Source: Bacteroidales bacterium
Lineage (GTDB): Bacteria > Bacteroidota > Bacteroidia > Bacteroidales > UBA932
DNA: 12,668 nt
Assembly: GCA_017555445.1 (NCBI GenBank)
Contig: JAFZGK010000028.1
Coordinates: 1 to 12,668, forward strand
Reading direction: 5' to 3'
Below the pieces are notes generated by a model. That model searched no databases. It was not told the origin of the DNA and was given only the letters and a program-made list of their open reading frames with translations. How positions within the stretch are numbered: position 1 is the first letter of the stretch; the number at the start of each line of letters is the position of its first letter. This document shows positions 1 to 7,119 of the stretch, piece after piece. The translations under genes and the position numbers were made by a program.

Positions 1-437
1 ACAGAGCTGCTGCTGTGATTGCTTCAAGGTTTCTTTTCAAGAACAGAGGATGCACTATTTTTGATTTTGGAACTACTTTGAGTATTGATTTTCTTGATGT
101 TGATGGCGGATATGAAGGAGGAAATATTTCTCTTGGCTGCAGGACAAGATTCAAGGCTCTGAACAGATATGCGAAGTCTCTGCCACTGGTTGATACACCG
201 GAACATATTGACGAAAATGGAAAGGATCTCCGTTCGTCCATTGAATCAGGTGTTGTTTCAGGCATAGTCTTTGAGATAGAGGGACATATTTCACATCACC
301 CCAAAAATATAAATGTTTTTACCGGAGGTGATGCGATTTATTTTGCAAAAAGGATGAAAAACTCCATCTTTGTGGTTTGTAACCTAGTATTGATGGGGTT
401 GGCTTTAATAGCTTTAGAACATGATAAGAAGGATTGA
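1..437 (+). CDS. coaX: Type III pantothenate kinase, C-terminal part (5' end outside window)
   Basis: This enzyme phosphorylates pantothenate with ATP, the first committed step of coenzyme A synthesis, in the cytoplasm. The reading frame (first full codon at base 3) is open to the window edge, so the N-terminal ATP-binding lobe is missing. The visible part has the family's second half: an R-A-A-A-V-I-A-S-R lead-in, the DFGTTLSIDF segment matching the conserved D-x-G-T-x-x-T-x-D phosphate-binding motif (Ser replaces the usual Thr), GGNISLG matching the GG-x-I-x-PG motif, and FTGGDA near the C-terminus matching the late TGG motif. The last 17 nt overlap the start of the outer-membrane protein gene in another frame, which implies co-transcription and probably coupled translation. 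The link with envelope genes is positional only; CoaX itself has no known envelope role. The family assignment is confident; activity cannot be judged from a fragment. Confidence 0.9.
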   Translation, partial: RAAAVIASRFLFKNRGCTIFDFGTTLSIDFLDVDGGYEGGNISLGCRTRFKALNRYAKSLPLVDTPEHIDENGKDLRSSIESGVVSGIVFEIEGHISHHPKNINVFTGGDAIYFAKRMKNSIFVVCNLVLMGLALIALEHDKKD

Positions 438-1743
438 AAGGATTATTTTGCTTGCGGTATTTCTCATCATAAGTCTTTCTGTATCGGCACAGGAAGGAGC
501 TTATGGTGCGTATTCTCCGTATTCTATATATGGAATTGGTGAAATTTCCAGGGAAGGAAATGCATTCACCAAGAGCATGGGAGGAGTCGGTATAGCTACA
601 AGAAACAGAAGATTCATCAATTATACGAATCCGGCAGCTGTTACAGCTCGTGATACATTGGCTTTCATGGCTGATTTCGGACTCGAGCAGAAGAATACTC
701 TTTATCGTCAGGGTGATATTAGATCCGCAAACAATACTTTCAATATCCATAACTTCGTGATGAGTTTCCCTATATGGAGATCATCTGCATTTATGGTAGG
801 AATCACTCCTTACAGTGATGTAGGATATGATTTTTCTTCTATCGAGACTGATAAGGATATCATAGGAAACATAGGAAACATATCTTATGATTCTTATGGT
901 ACAGGAAGTATATACAAGACATTCATCGGAGCTGGAGCAACATTCTGGAAAAGACTTTCTGTAGGTGCAGAAGCTATATATTATTTCGGTAATATAAACA
1001 AGAAGACCGATATGAACTATAGCGATGATTCATATAGGTCAGTGAATGCCGGAAACGAGATATCATTGAGGGGAGTGACGGGTAAGTTCGGTCTTCAGTA
1101 TGAGCAGAATCTCGGTGGTGATGTTTCTATGACTCTCGGAGCTACATACAGAATGGGAACAGATGTGAAGGGATATTCAACTTCATACAGATATGCTGTT
1201 CAGGCCGGTGTGATTGATACTTTGAAATATAACATCGATACTCTCGGCAGAGGAAAGATTGGTTTTGCAGATGAAATCGGAGTAGGACTTGCGGTGAAGG
1301 GAGGAGAGAAGTGGATGTTTGAATTCGACTATCTCAGAAGCAATTGGGCAAATTCAGGTTTCGAAAAAACATCAGGTTTTGCGGTTTCAGGATCATCACT
1401 TTTTACTTCAACAGTATCTCAGTCGTTCAGAGCAGGATTTGAAATTGTTCCTAACAGAAACGATGTAAGATATTATCTGAAGAGATGTGCTTACAGAGCT
1501 GGAGTATATTATGACCAGTCTTATTATAAACTGGACGGAAATAATGTTAATTCAATGGGTATAACCTTCGGTGTTACACTTCCTATCAATCCGTTGAGCA
1601 GAATATATAATGGTGTGACTCTCGGAGTCGATATAGGTCAGAGGGCCAGCACCAGAAACAATATGATCAGAGAAAGATATGCGAAGTTCGTCATAGGCTT
1701 CAATATACATGACATCTGGTTCAGGAAAATGCAATATGATTAA
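421..1743 (+). CDS. Outer-membrane beta-barrel protein, FadL-like, function unknown
   Basis: The 440-residue product begins with a classical signal peptide: arginines at positions 3, 4 and 7, a hydrophobic core at about 8-20, and a likely SPase I site after V-S-A near residue 23. The mature protein opens with a Gly/Tyr-rich segment and then G-G-V-G-I-A ... N-Y-T-N-P-A-A near residues 54-73. That pattern resembles the N-terminal part of FadL/OmpP1-type channels, where an NPA motif follows the plugging segment. The rest is alternating polar and aromatic beta-strands ending in aromatic-rich strands (G-F-N-I-H-D-I-W-F), as expected for an outer-membrane barrel. There is no cysteine lipobox. The start at 421 is preferred because it gives a complete signal peptide. 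The gene lies in an operon-like run with coaX upstream and a TPR protein 25 nt downstream. Substrate transport is a guess from fold similarity; only the barrel and the export signal are well supported. Confidence 0.75.
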   Translation: MIRRIERIILLAVFLIISLSVSAQEGAYGAYSPYSIYGIGEISREGNAFTKSMGGVGIATRNRRFINYTNPAAVTARDTLAFMADFGLEQKNTLYRQGDIRSANNTFNIHNFVMSFPIWRSSAFMVGITPYSDVGYDFSSIETDKDIIGNIGNISYDSYGTGSIYKTFIGAGATFWKRLSVGAEAIYYFGNINKKTDMNYSDDSYRSVNAGNEISLRGVTGKFGLQYEQNLGGDVSMTLGATYRMGTDVKGYSTSYRYAVQAGVIDTLKYNIDTLGRGKIGFADEIGVGLAVKGGEKWMFEFDYLRSNWANSGFEKTSGFAVSGSSLFTSTVSQSFRAGFEIVPNRNDVRYYLKRCAYRAGVYYDQSYYKLDGNNVNSMGITFGVTLPINPLSRIYNGVTLGVDIGQRASTRNNMIRERYAKFVIGFNIHDIWFRKMQYD

Positions 1744-1768
1744 ATAATTAAAATCCACAAATATCACT

Positions 1769-3097
1769 ATGAAAAAAATTGTACTGTTGATTTCAATCGC
1801 TGCTTTATCACTTTTTGCAAGCAGCAAGGTATCTGCTCAGGGAAAGTTCGGTCCTGATAGCGCAGAGTGTATCAAGTATCTTTCTTATTACACTGAGTAT
1901 TACAAGCAGAAGAATTATGACGCTGCTCTCCCTAACTGGAGAAAGGCTTATAACCTCTGCCCTCCAACAGCACGTTATTCTATGCTTTCAGATGGTACAA
2001 CCCTTCTTAGAAGAGTTATCCAGCAGAACCAGAAGAACGCTGTATACAGAGCAAAGCTTGTTGACTCACTCATGACTATCTACGATCAGCGTGTTGAGTT
2101 CTGGCCAAAGTATGCCACTACTTCACTCAACAACAAGGCATCTGATATGTATAACTACCTCAAGAACGATCCACAGAGACTTTTCGACGGACTTACTGAG
2201 GTTGTCAGCAAGATCGGTTCTGAGACAAGACCTAACATCTTCCTTTTCCAGCTCAATACAGCAATCGACCTCTACCATGAGGGTACACTTGATGCTGAGA
2301 AGGTTATCGAGGTTTATGAGATCGCAACAAAGAACCTTGCTGAGGTTACTCCAAAGAACGATGTAGAGAAGAGAAGCATCGACAAGACTATCGAGGATAT
2401 CGAGAGCCTCTTCATCACCAGCCAGGTGGCAAGCTGCGACAATCTCCTTGAGCTCTTCACTCCACGTTACAATGCAAATCCAGATGATCTCAATCTTGCA
2501 AAGAACATCGTGAGAATGATGAACATGACTGAGGGATGTTCAGACAATGATCTCTTCCTCAACGCTGTGAACACTATGTATAGACTTGAGCCATCACACA
2601 GCTCAGCATATTATCTTTCAAGACTTTACAGCGGAAGAAACGATCTTGACAATGCTATCAAGTATATGGAAGAGGCTATTGCTGCAGAGGAGTCGGATGC
2701 AGCTACCGATGCAAACTACTATTTCGAGATTGCAGCAACATGCTTCAAGGGTGGCAAGGCTCCACAGGCATTCGAGTTCGCACTCAAGGCTGCTGAGCTT
2801 GATGCAGCAGTTGCTGGTAAGGCTTATATGCTCGCAGGTACAATCTGGGGTTCACAGGCTTGTGCAGGTAACGAGATCGAGAAGAGAGCTCAGTACTGGG
2901 TTGCAGTTGATTATATGACTAAGGCTAAGAACGCTGACGCTACTCTCGCAGAGGAGGCAGACAGCCACATCAGCCAGTATAAGTCATACTATCCACAGAC
3001 TGCTGAGGCATTCATGTACGATATTACTGACGGTCAGTCATACACTGTATCATGCGGTGGTATGAGAGCAACTACTACAGTAAGAACTCAGAAGTAA
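1769..3097 (+). CDS. Secreted tetratricopeptide-repeat protein
   Basis: The 442-residue product has a signal peptide (Lys at 2 and 3, hydrophobic core 4-18, cleavage after V-S-A at about residue 23), so it should act in the periplasm. The mature part is helical. A TPR-like unit near residues 35-68 (Y-x-x-x-Y-D-A-A-L-P-N-W-R-K-A-Y-x-L-C-P) and a better-formed block at about 270-395 (A-I-K-Y-M-E-E-A-I, A-F-E-F-A-L-K-A-A-E-L-D) suggest a protein-binding scaffold. Seven cysteines (34, 64, 223, 257, 325, 365, 429) are unusual for such a scaffold. Codon use is strongly biased: apart from the two lysine codons right after the start, every lysine codon read is AAG, which points to high expression. 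The neighbours (an OM barrel upstream, lptC directly downstream) suggest an envelope-assembly role, but no specific function is recognisable. A-rich sequence without a Shine-Dalgarno site precedes the ATG. Confidence 0.8.
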   Translation: MKKIVLLISIAALSLFASSKVSAQGKFGPDSAECIKYLSYYTEYYKQKNYDAALPNWRKAYNLCPPTARYSMLSDGTTLLRRVIQQNQKNAVYRAKLVDSLMTIYDQRVEFWPKYATTSLNNKASDMYNYLKNDPQRLFDGLTEVVSKIGSETRPNIFLFQLNTAIDLYHEGTLDAEKVIEVYEIATKNLAEVTPKNDVEKRSIDKTIEDIESLFITSQVASCDNLLELFTPRYNANPDDLNLAKNIVRMMNMTEGCSDNDLFLNAVNTMYRLEPSHSSAYYLSRLYSGRNDLDNAIKYMEEAIAAEESDAATDANYYFEIAATCFKGGKAPQAFEFALKAAELDAAVAGKAYMLAGTIWGSQACAGNEIEKRAQYWVAVDYMTKAKNADATLAEEADSHISQYKSYYPQTAEAFMYDITDGQSYTVSCGGMRATTTVRTQK

Positions 3098-3730
3098 TTG
3101 AACAAATCACTTCATATCATAAAGATGATGGCAACCGCTCTGGCGGTTGCTTTCGTCGTTTATTCATGCAAGGGAAAACTTGGTGAGGCTGAAGTCATTG
3201 ACCTTAAGGAAACTCCTGTTCAGATTGTGAATGACATGTTCATAGTCCAATCAGAGAACAGTCAGATGCAGATGAGAGCGGAAGCTCCCCTTATGGAAAA
3301 ATATGAAAATGATTCCCTCAAATACGAACTTTTTCCTGAAGGATTCTTCGTATATGCCTATGATGAGGCTGGAAATCTTGAGACAGAGATAGTTGCAGAT
3401 AATGCAAGACATCTTAAGTTTGATGATGGAAGAGAAACCTGGGAAGCGTTCGGAAATGTTGTTGTAAAGAATATCATCAACCAGGAAGTGATGGAAACAG
3501 ATACCCTTTATTGGGATCAGGAGAATGAGAAATTACATACTCATTGTTATGTAAGGCTTTATTCGCCGGACGGCTTTATCCAGGGTTACGGAATGGAAGC
3601 AGACCAGAGAGCGAGGGATCATAAGATATTCAACCAGTTCAACAGTTACGCCATAATAGCAAAGGACAGCACCCAGGTTTTGATAGATTCAGTCAATTTT
3701 ATTGGACCATTTCAAAAAAATAACCTTTAA
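3098..3730 (+). CDS. lptC: LPS export system lipoprotein LptC
   Basis: LptC takes lipopolysaccharide from the LptBFG transporter in the inner membrane and passes it to the periplasmic LptA bridge. The 210-residue product carries a lipoprotein-type signal: Lys3 and Lys9, a hydrophobic stretch 10-22, and a lipobox V-Y-S-C with Cys24. The body is all-beta, with the features of Bacteroidota LptC: G-N-V-V-V-K-N near 119-125, T-D-T-L-Y-W-D near 134-140, and G-Y-G-M-E-A-D-Q near 163-170. The chosen TTG start directly follows the TAA of the TPR gene in the same frame. ATGs at 3125 and 3128 are alternatives, but starting there removes all the positive charges before the hydrophobic core, so TTG is favoured. 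Unlike both neighbours, it mixes AAA and AAG lysine codons. The most likely role is LPS transport; the lipid anchor (rather than a transmembrane helix) is inferred from the cysteine. Confidence 0.85.
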   Translation: MNKSLHIIKMMATALAVAFVVYSCKGKLGEAEVIDLKETPVQIVNDMFIVQSENSQMQMRAEAPLMEKYENDSLKYELFPEGFFVYAYDEAGNLETEIVADNARHLKFDDGRETWEAFGNVVVKNIINQEVMETDTLYWDQENEKLHTHCYVRLYSPDGFIQGYGMEADQRARDHKIFNQFNSYAIIAKDSTQVLIDSVNFIGPFQKNNL

Positions 3731-3745
3731 TTGCCGGAAAATTAC

Positions 3746-3753
3746 TATCTTCG
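3746..3753 (+). promoter_or_regulatory. Likely -7 box of a promoter for ppiD
   Basis: TATCTTCG departs at one base from the Bacteroidota sigma-ABfr -7 consensus TAnnTTTG and is followed by GCACC, a common context for such promoters. It would start transcription around 3758-3761 and give a leader of about 40 nt ending in an A-rich run before the ATG at 3802. No good TTTG is found 19-21 nt upstream, so the -33 element is weak or absent. No terminator hairpin lies between lptC and ppiD, so read-through from upstream is also likely. Confidence 0.5.
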
Positions 3754-3801
3754 CACCCCATATTGCATAGAATAAGATAATAATCTAAAAAAAACAATAA
3801 A

Positions 3802-5781
3802 ATGGCAGTTCTTGAAACAATTCGTGTCAAGCTCGGAATTCTGATTACAGTGCTCATCGCAGTAGCACTGTTATCTTTCATTATCGATCCGAGCACACTC
3901 CAGTCAGTAACAGCTTCTTCATCAAAGTACGATGTAGGAGAGATCAATGGAAACTCTATCTCATATACAGATTTCCAGGCTGATGTGGACAGATTCACAG
4001 CAATCAATGAGGTTATCTCTGGCACTTCAGTAATGGATGAGGAGCAGCAGACAGCTATCAGAGATGCAGCATGGCAGTCACTTATCGACCAGTACCTTTT
4101 CATCAGAAATGCAGAGAAGGCAGGTCTTCACGTAGGTGATGAAGAAATGGTTGCACTTATCTCTGGTGATATGTCATCACCTGTTATCGCACAGAATTCA
4201 CTTTTCTTCGATGAGAACGGAAACTTCTCTAAGGAGATGGTGCTTGAGTTCGTTAACTACATCAACACAGACCAGTCAGGTCGTCTTCAGCTTTACTGGA
4301 ACTATCTCCAGCAGACAGCTAAGACTCAGCAGTACTACGAGAAGTATTCTTCTCTCTTTAATCAGAGCTATTTCACAAACGCTCTCATGATGACTAAGGA
4401 GATCGAGGAGAACAACAATACTTTCGATGTAGAGTTCGTTATGGTTCCTGTAGGAATCGTTCAGGATTCGACAATCACTGTTTCTGACAGCGAGATCAAG
4501 AAGTATTACGAGTCACACAAGAAGTTCTACAAGCAGCAGGCAAGCAGAGACATCGAGTATGTAGTATTCGAGGTTGTTCCTTCAGCAGAGGATATCGCAG
4601 CAGCTAACGAGGATCTTCTCGAGGTTTATGACGAGTTTGCTACTACTGACAACATGAAGGCTTTCCTCATGGCTAACTCTGACCGTCAGTACGATGCACA
4701 CTGGTATGCTGCAGGTGAGCTCAACACTCTTTCTACAGCAATCAATGACTTCGTTTTCGGTAAGAACAACGGCGTTTCTGAGGTATATCAGAGTGGCAAC
4801 ACATTCCGTGCTGTAAGAGTTATCGAGTCAGCAAATGTTCCTGATTCAGTATACGTGAAGTATGTTCCTGAGGCTTCAGAGAATGTAGACAGCCTTCTCA
4901 ACACTGTTGAGCCAATGTGGATCACTGAGGTTCCAGGTTATGAGGATGTGATGACTGCAAAGAAGAACTCTAAGGTTACTGTAGCAGGTCTCGTATTCCA
5001 TGTACTCGACAGAACAGCTCCAGTTGCCAAGAAGAGAGTTGCTGTCCTCGAGAAGGAGGCAGTAGCAAGCAAGGAGACTGTAAACGGTTACTATTCACAG
5101 GCTAATACTTTCGCAACAAAGGCTGCTGGCAAGTATGAGAACTTCCAGAAGGCTCTTACTGAGGAAGGTGTTTACGCTCATCCATACAACAGAATGCTTG
5201 AGAGCGCAAACATGCTCGGTTCTATCGACAACACAAGAGAGGTTACAAGATGGGCTTTCGAGGCTAAGGTTGGTGAGGTTTCTAACATCATCACTGTAAA
5301 CAACAACTACTTCATCGTAGCTGCTCTTACTGGTGCACGCAAGGATGGTTATACTGACATCAAGGAGGTTGCTCCATCTATCAAGGCAGTTCTCGCAGGT
5401 GAGAAGGAGTCTGCAAAGGTAGCTGCTGATGTTGCTGAGAAGATCGCTGGTCTTACAGATATGCAGGCAGTTGCTGAGGCACTTGGCACAAATGTAAGCA
5501 CTAAGGACGGCGTTGCTTTCACTTCACTTACATCACAGGGTCTTGATCCTAAGTTCATCGGTGCAGCTTCTGTTGCTGAGGAAGGCAAGGTTTGCGGTCC
5601 GGTTGCAGGTACTATCGGTGTATATGTTTACAAGGTTACAGGTCGTGATACAGGTGCTTTCTACACTGAGGACGATGCAAACAGCCTTGATGCACAGAAG
5701 GCAATGTACAACAGCCAGATGATCCTTTCAATCATGATGGATGAGGCTGGCGTGAAGGATAACCGCGCACGTTTTTATTAA
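3802..5781 (+). CDS. ppiD: PpiD/SurA-type periplasmic folding chaperone with degenerate PPIase domain
   Basis: PpiD proteins are anchored in the inner membrane and help newly exported proteins fold near the Sec translocon. This 659-residue product has the usual short cytoplasmic head (M-A-V-L-E-T-I-R), one transmembrane helix at about 11-28, and a SurA_N-like helical chaperone domain at about 43-200 opening with D-V-G-E-I-N-G. The segment 207-250 (E-F-V-M-V-P-V ... Y-Y-E-S-H-K) and the C-terminal part after 410 also follow Bacteroidota PpiD. The parvulin domain should lie between about 347 and 409, but only some 60 residues are present where about 100 are expected. The R-H-I-L, G-G-D-L-G-W-F and G-x-H-I-I motifs are not recognisable. 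This suggests a chaperone without prolyl isomerase activity. Lysine codons are almost all AAG, so expression is probably high. The gene ends 20 nt before a strong terminator. The family call is firm; the loss of catalysis is inferred. Confidence 0.85.
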   Translation: MAVLETIRVKLGILITVLIAVALLSFIIDPSTLQSVTASSSKYDVGEINGNSISYTDFQADVDRFTAINEVISGTSVMDEEQQTAIRDAAWQSLIDQYLFIRNAEKAGLHVGDEEMVALISGDMSSPVIAQNSLFFDENGNFSKEMVLEFVNYINTDQSGRLQLYWNYLQQTAKTQQYYEKYSSLFNQSYFTNALMMTKEIEENNNTFDVEFVMVPVGIVQDSTITVSDSEIKKYYESHKKFYKQQASRDIEYVVFEVVPSAEDIAAANEDLLEVYDEFATTDNMKAFLMANSDRQYDAHWYAAGELNTLSTAINDFVFGKNNGVSEVYQSGNTFRAVRVIESANVPDSVYVKYVPEASENVDSLLNTVEPMWITEVPGYEDVMTAKKNSKVTVAGLVFHVLDRTAPVAKKRVAVLEKEAVASKETVNGYYSQANTFATKAAGKYENFQKALTEEGVYAHPYNRMLESANMLGSIDNTREVTRWAFEAKVGEVSNIITVNNNYFIVAALTGARKDGYTDIKEVAPSIKAVLAGEKESAKVAADVAEKIAGLTDMQAVAEALGTNVSTKDGVAFTSLTSQGLDPKFIGAASVAEEGKVCGPVAGTIGVYVYKVTGRDTGAFYTEDDANSLDAQKAMYNSQMILSIMMDEAGVKDNRARFY

Positions 5782-5800
5782 AAACAAGCGTTTAAATACT

Positions 5801-5841
5801 AAAAAAAGGATGGTTACATCATAGTAGCCATCCTTTTTTTT
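5801..5841. terminator. Bidirectional rho-independent terminator between ppiD and ychF
   Basis: GGATGG at 5808-5813 pairs with CCATCC at 5828-5833, followed inward by a T-G wobble and TAC/GTA (5815-5817 with 5824-5826), with a six-base loop ATCATA. Seven A's precede the stem and eight T's follow it, so the hairpin has a U-tract in both directions. It sits between two convergent genes and should end ppiD transcription on the + strand and ychF transcription on the - strand. Confidence 0.93.
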
Positions 5842-5861
5842 ATATAGTTGATTATTTTATG

Positions 5862-6965
5862 TTATACGTTGAAGAGGAAGTGCATGATGTCACCATCCTG
5901 AACCACATATTCCTTACCCTCGACACCGAGTTTGCCGGCAGCACGGCAGGCTGCCTCTGATTTGAGAGTGATGAAATCTTCGTACTTGATTACCTCAGCA
6001 CGGATGAATCCCTTTTCGAAATCTGTATGGATTACACCTGCAGCCTTTGGAGCCTTGTCACCCACATTGATTGTCCATGCACGGCATTCGTCAGCACCCG
6101 CTGTGAAATATGTACGGAGATTAAGGAGAGAATAAGCGCTCTGGATAAGTCTGATAACTCCTGACTCTTCAAGACCCATCTCCTCAAGGAACATCTGACG
6201 CTCCTCATAGCTGTCAAGCTCGGTAATGTCAGACTCGATCTTTGCTGAAATGATAAGGATTTCTGCATCCTCATCAGCAGTTGCCTGACGTACAGCCTCC
6301 ACGTACTCGTTACCATCCTTTGCAGATGCCTCGTCTACGTTGCAGACATACATCACCGGCTTGTTGGTAAGAAGGAAGAGATCCTTTGCCATCTGCTCTT
6401 CTTCAGCATTTTCAGGCTTAACTGTGCGGCATGACTTGCCCTGCTCAAGAGCTGCCTTGTATCTGAGAAGAAGGTCATAGAGCTTCTTGGCATTCTTGTC
6501 GCCACCTGTAGTAGCCTGCTTCTGCACCTTTGAAATGCGGTTTTCCACTGTCTCAAGGTCCTTAAGCTGAAGCTCGCAGTCGATAACTTCCTTGTCACGT
6601 ACAGGATCTACGCTTCCGTCAACGTGTACGATGTTAGGATCATCGAAGCAGCGGAGAACATGAAGGATTGCATCCGTCTCACGGATGTTTGCAAGGAACT
6701 GGTTTCCGAGACCTTCACCTCTGCTGGCACCCTTTACAAGACCTGCGATATCCACAATTTCCACTGTAGCCGGAACGACTCTTTTAGGATTGCAGAGGCT
6801 TTCAAGTACCTCAAGTCTCTTATCAGGAACGTTGGTAGATCCGATATTAGGCTCGATCGTACAGAAAGGAAAGTTTGCGCTCTGTGCCTTTCCTGAGCTC
6901 ACACAGTTGAACAATGTTGATTTTCCCACATTAGGGAGTCCTACGATACCGCATTTAAGTGCCAT
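5862..6965 (-). CDS. ychF: Redox-regulated Obg-like ATPase YchF
   Basis: YchF (human homologue OLA1) is a ribosome-associated P-loop NTPase of the Obg family that prefers ATP to GTP. The 367-residue product has full family length. Visible motifs are Walker A G-L-P-N-V-G-K-S at 9-16, D-I-A-G at 72-75 (G3), and N-V-D-E at 209-212 in place of the GTPase N-K-x-D, the change linked to ATP preference. A charged helical insertion lies at about 125-195. A C-terminal TGS domain spans about 282-365, with the conserved R-A-W-T-I, A-A-G-V-I-H-T-D-F-E and ending V-V-Q-D-G-D-I-M-H-F-L-F-N-V. The gene is alone on the - strand, with its own leader and terminator, so it is probably monocistronic. Nothing is unusual about it; in the family it affects translation and stress responses, but a role in this organism cannot be read from sequence. 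Confidence 0.97.
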   Translation of the reverse strand: MALKCGIVGLPNVGKSTLFNCVSSGKAQSANFPFCTIEPNIGSTNVPDKRLEVLESLCNPKRVVPATVEIVDIAGLVKGASRGEGLGNQFLANIRETDAILHVLRCFDDPNIVHVDGSVDPVRDKEVIDCELQLKDLETVENRISKVQKQATTGGDKNAKKLYDLLLRYKAALEQGKSCRTVKPENAEEEQMAKDLFLLTNKPVMYVCNVDEASAKDGNEYVEAVRQATADEDAEILIISAKIESDITELDSYEERQMFLEEMGLEESGVIRLIQSAYSLLNLRTYFTAGADECRAWTINVGDKAPKAAGVIHTDFEKGFIRAEVIKYEDFITLKSEAACRAAGKLGVEGKEYVVQDGDIMHFLFNV

Positions 6966-7015
6966 GTCTATTTATCTTTTTTAAAGGTAATTTTATCCAA
7001 TTCTTAATCAGGGCG

Positions 7016-7023
7016 CAAATTTA
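7016..7023 (-). promoter_or_regulatory. Likely -7 box of the ychF promoter
   Basis: On the - strand this reads TAAATTTG, an exact match to the Bacteroidota -7 consensus TAnnTTTG. It would place the transcription start near 7008-7010 and a leader of about 44 nt before the ATG at 6965. The -33 region has only GTTA at the right distance (about 7045-7048), not TTTG. Upstream on the - strand lies a purine-rich, A-rich stretch (about 7024-7066) that could act as an UP-like element. The rest of the 154-nt divergent intergenic region shows no hairpin or repeat that I could recognise. Confidence 0.5.
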
Positions 7024-7119
7024 CTCCAACTTTTTCTTTTTCTTTAACTTATTGTTCTTTTTTAGTCAAATTTCTTCTCTTTTTTAAAAGCTGTCAGTCT
7101 AATACTGCTGAAATTTGCC

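Noticed and set aside
319..750. 143-codon open frame on the - strand across the coaX/barrel junction
   Set aside because: It is antisense to two well-supported genes, has no export signal or motif, and its composition follows the opposite strand.
2586..2918. 110-codon open frame on the + strand inside the TPR gene
   Set aside because: Its Ser/Arg/Gln-rich product is what the biased codons of the TPR gene give when read one frame over; no start context or homology is recognisable.
7024..7080. Pyrimidine-rich tract between ychF and the EEP gene as a repeat or small RNA
   Set aside because: It has no hairpin, no terminator and no repeat period; it is better explained as A/T-rich promoter-upstream sequence.
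7110..7117. GAAATTTG two bases before the EEP gene start as a -7 box
   Set aside because: It lacks the TA of TAnnTTTG and would start transcription inside the coding sequence; the next Met (residue 37) would remove the lipoprotein signal.
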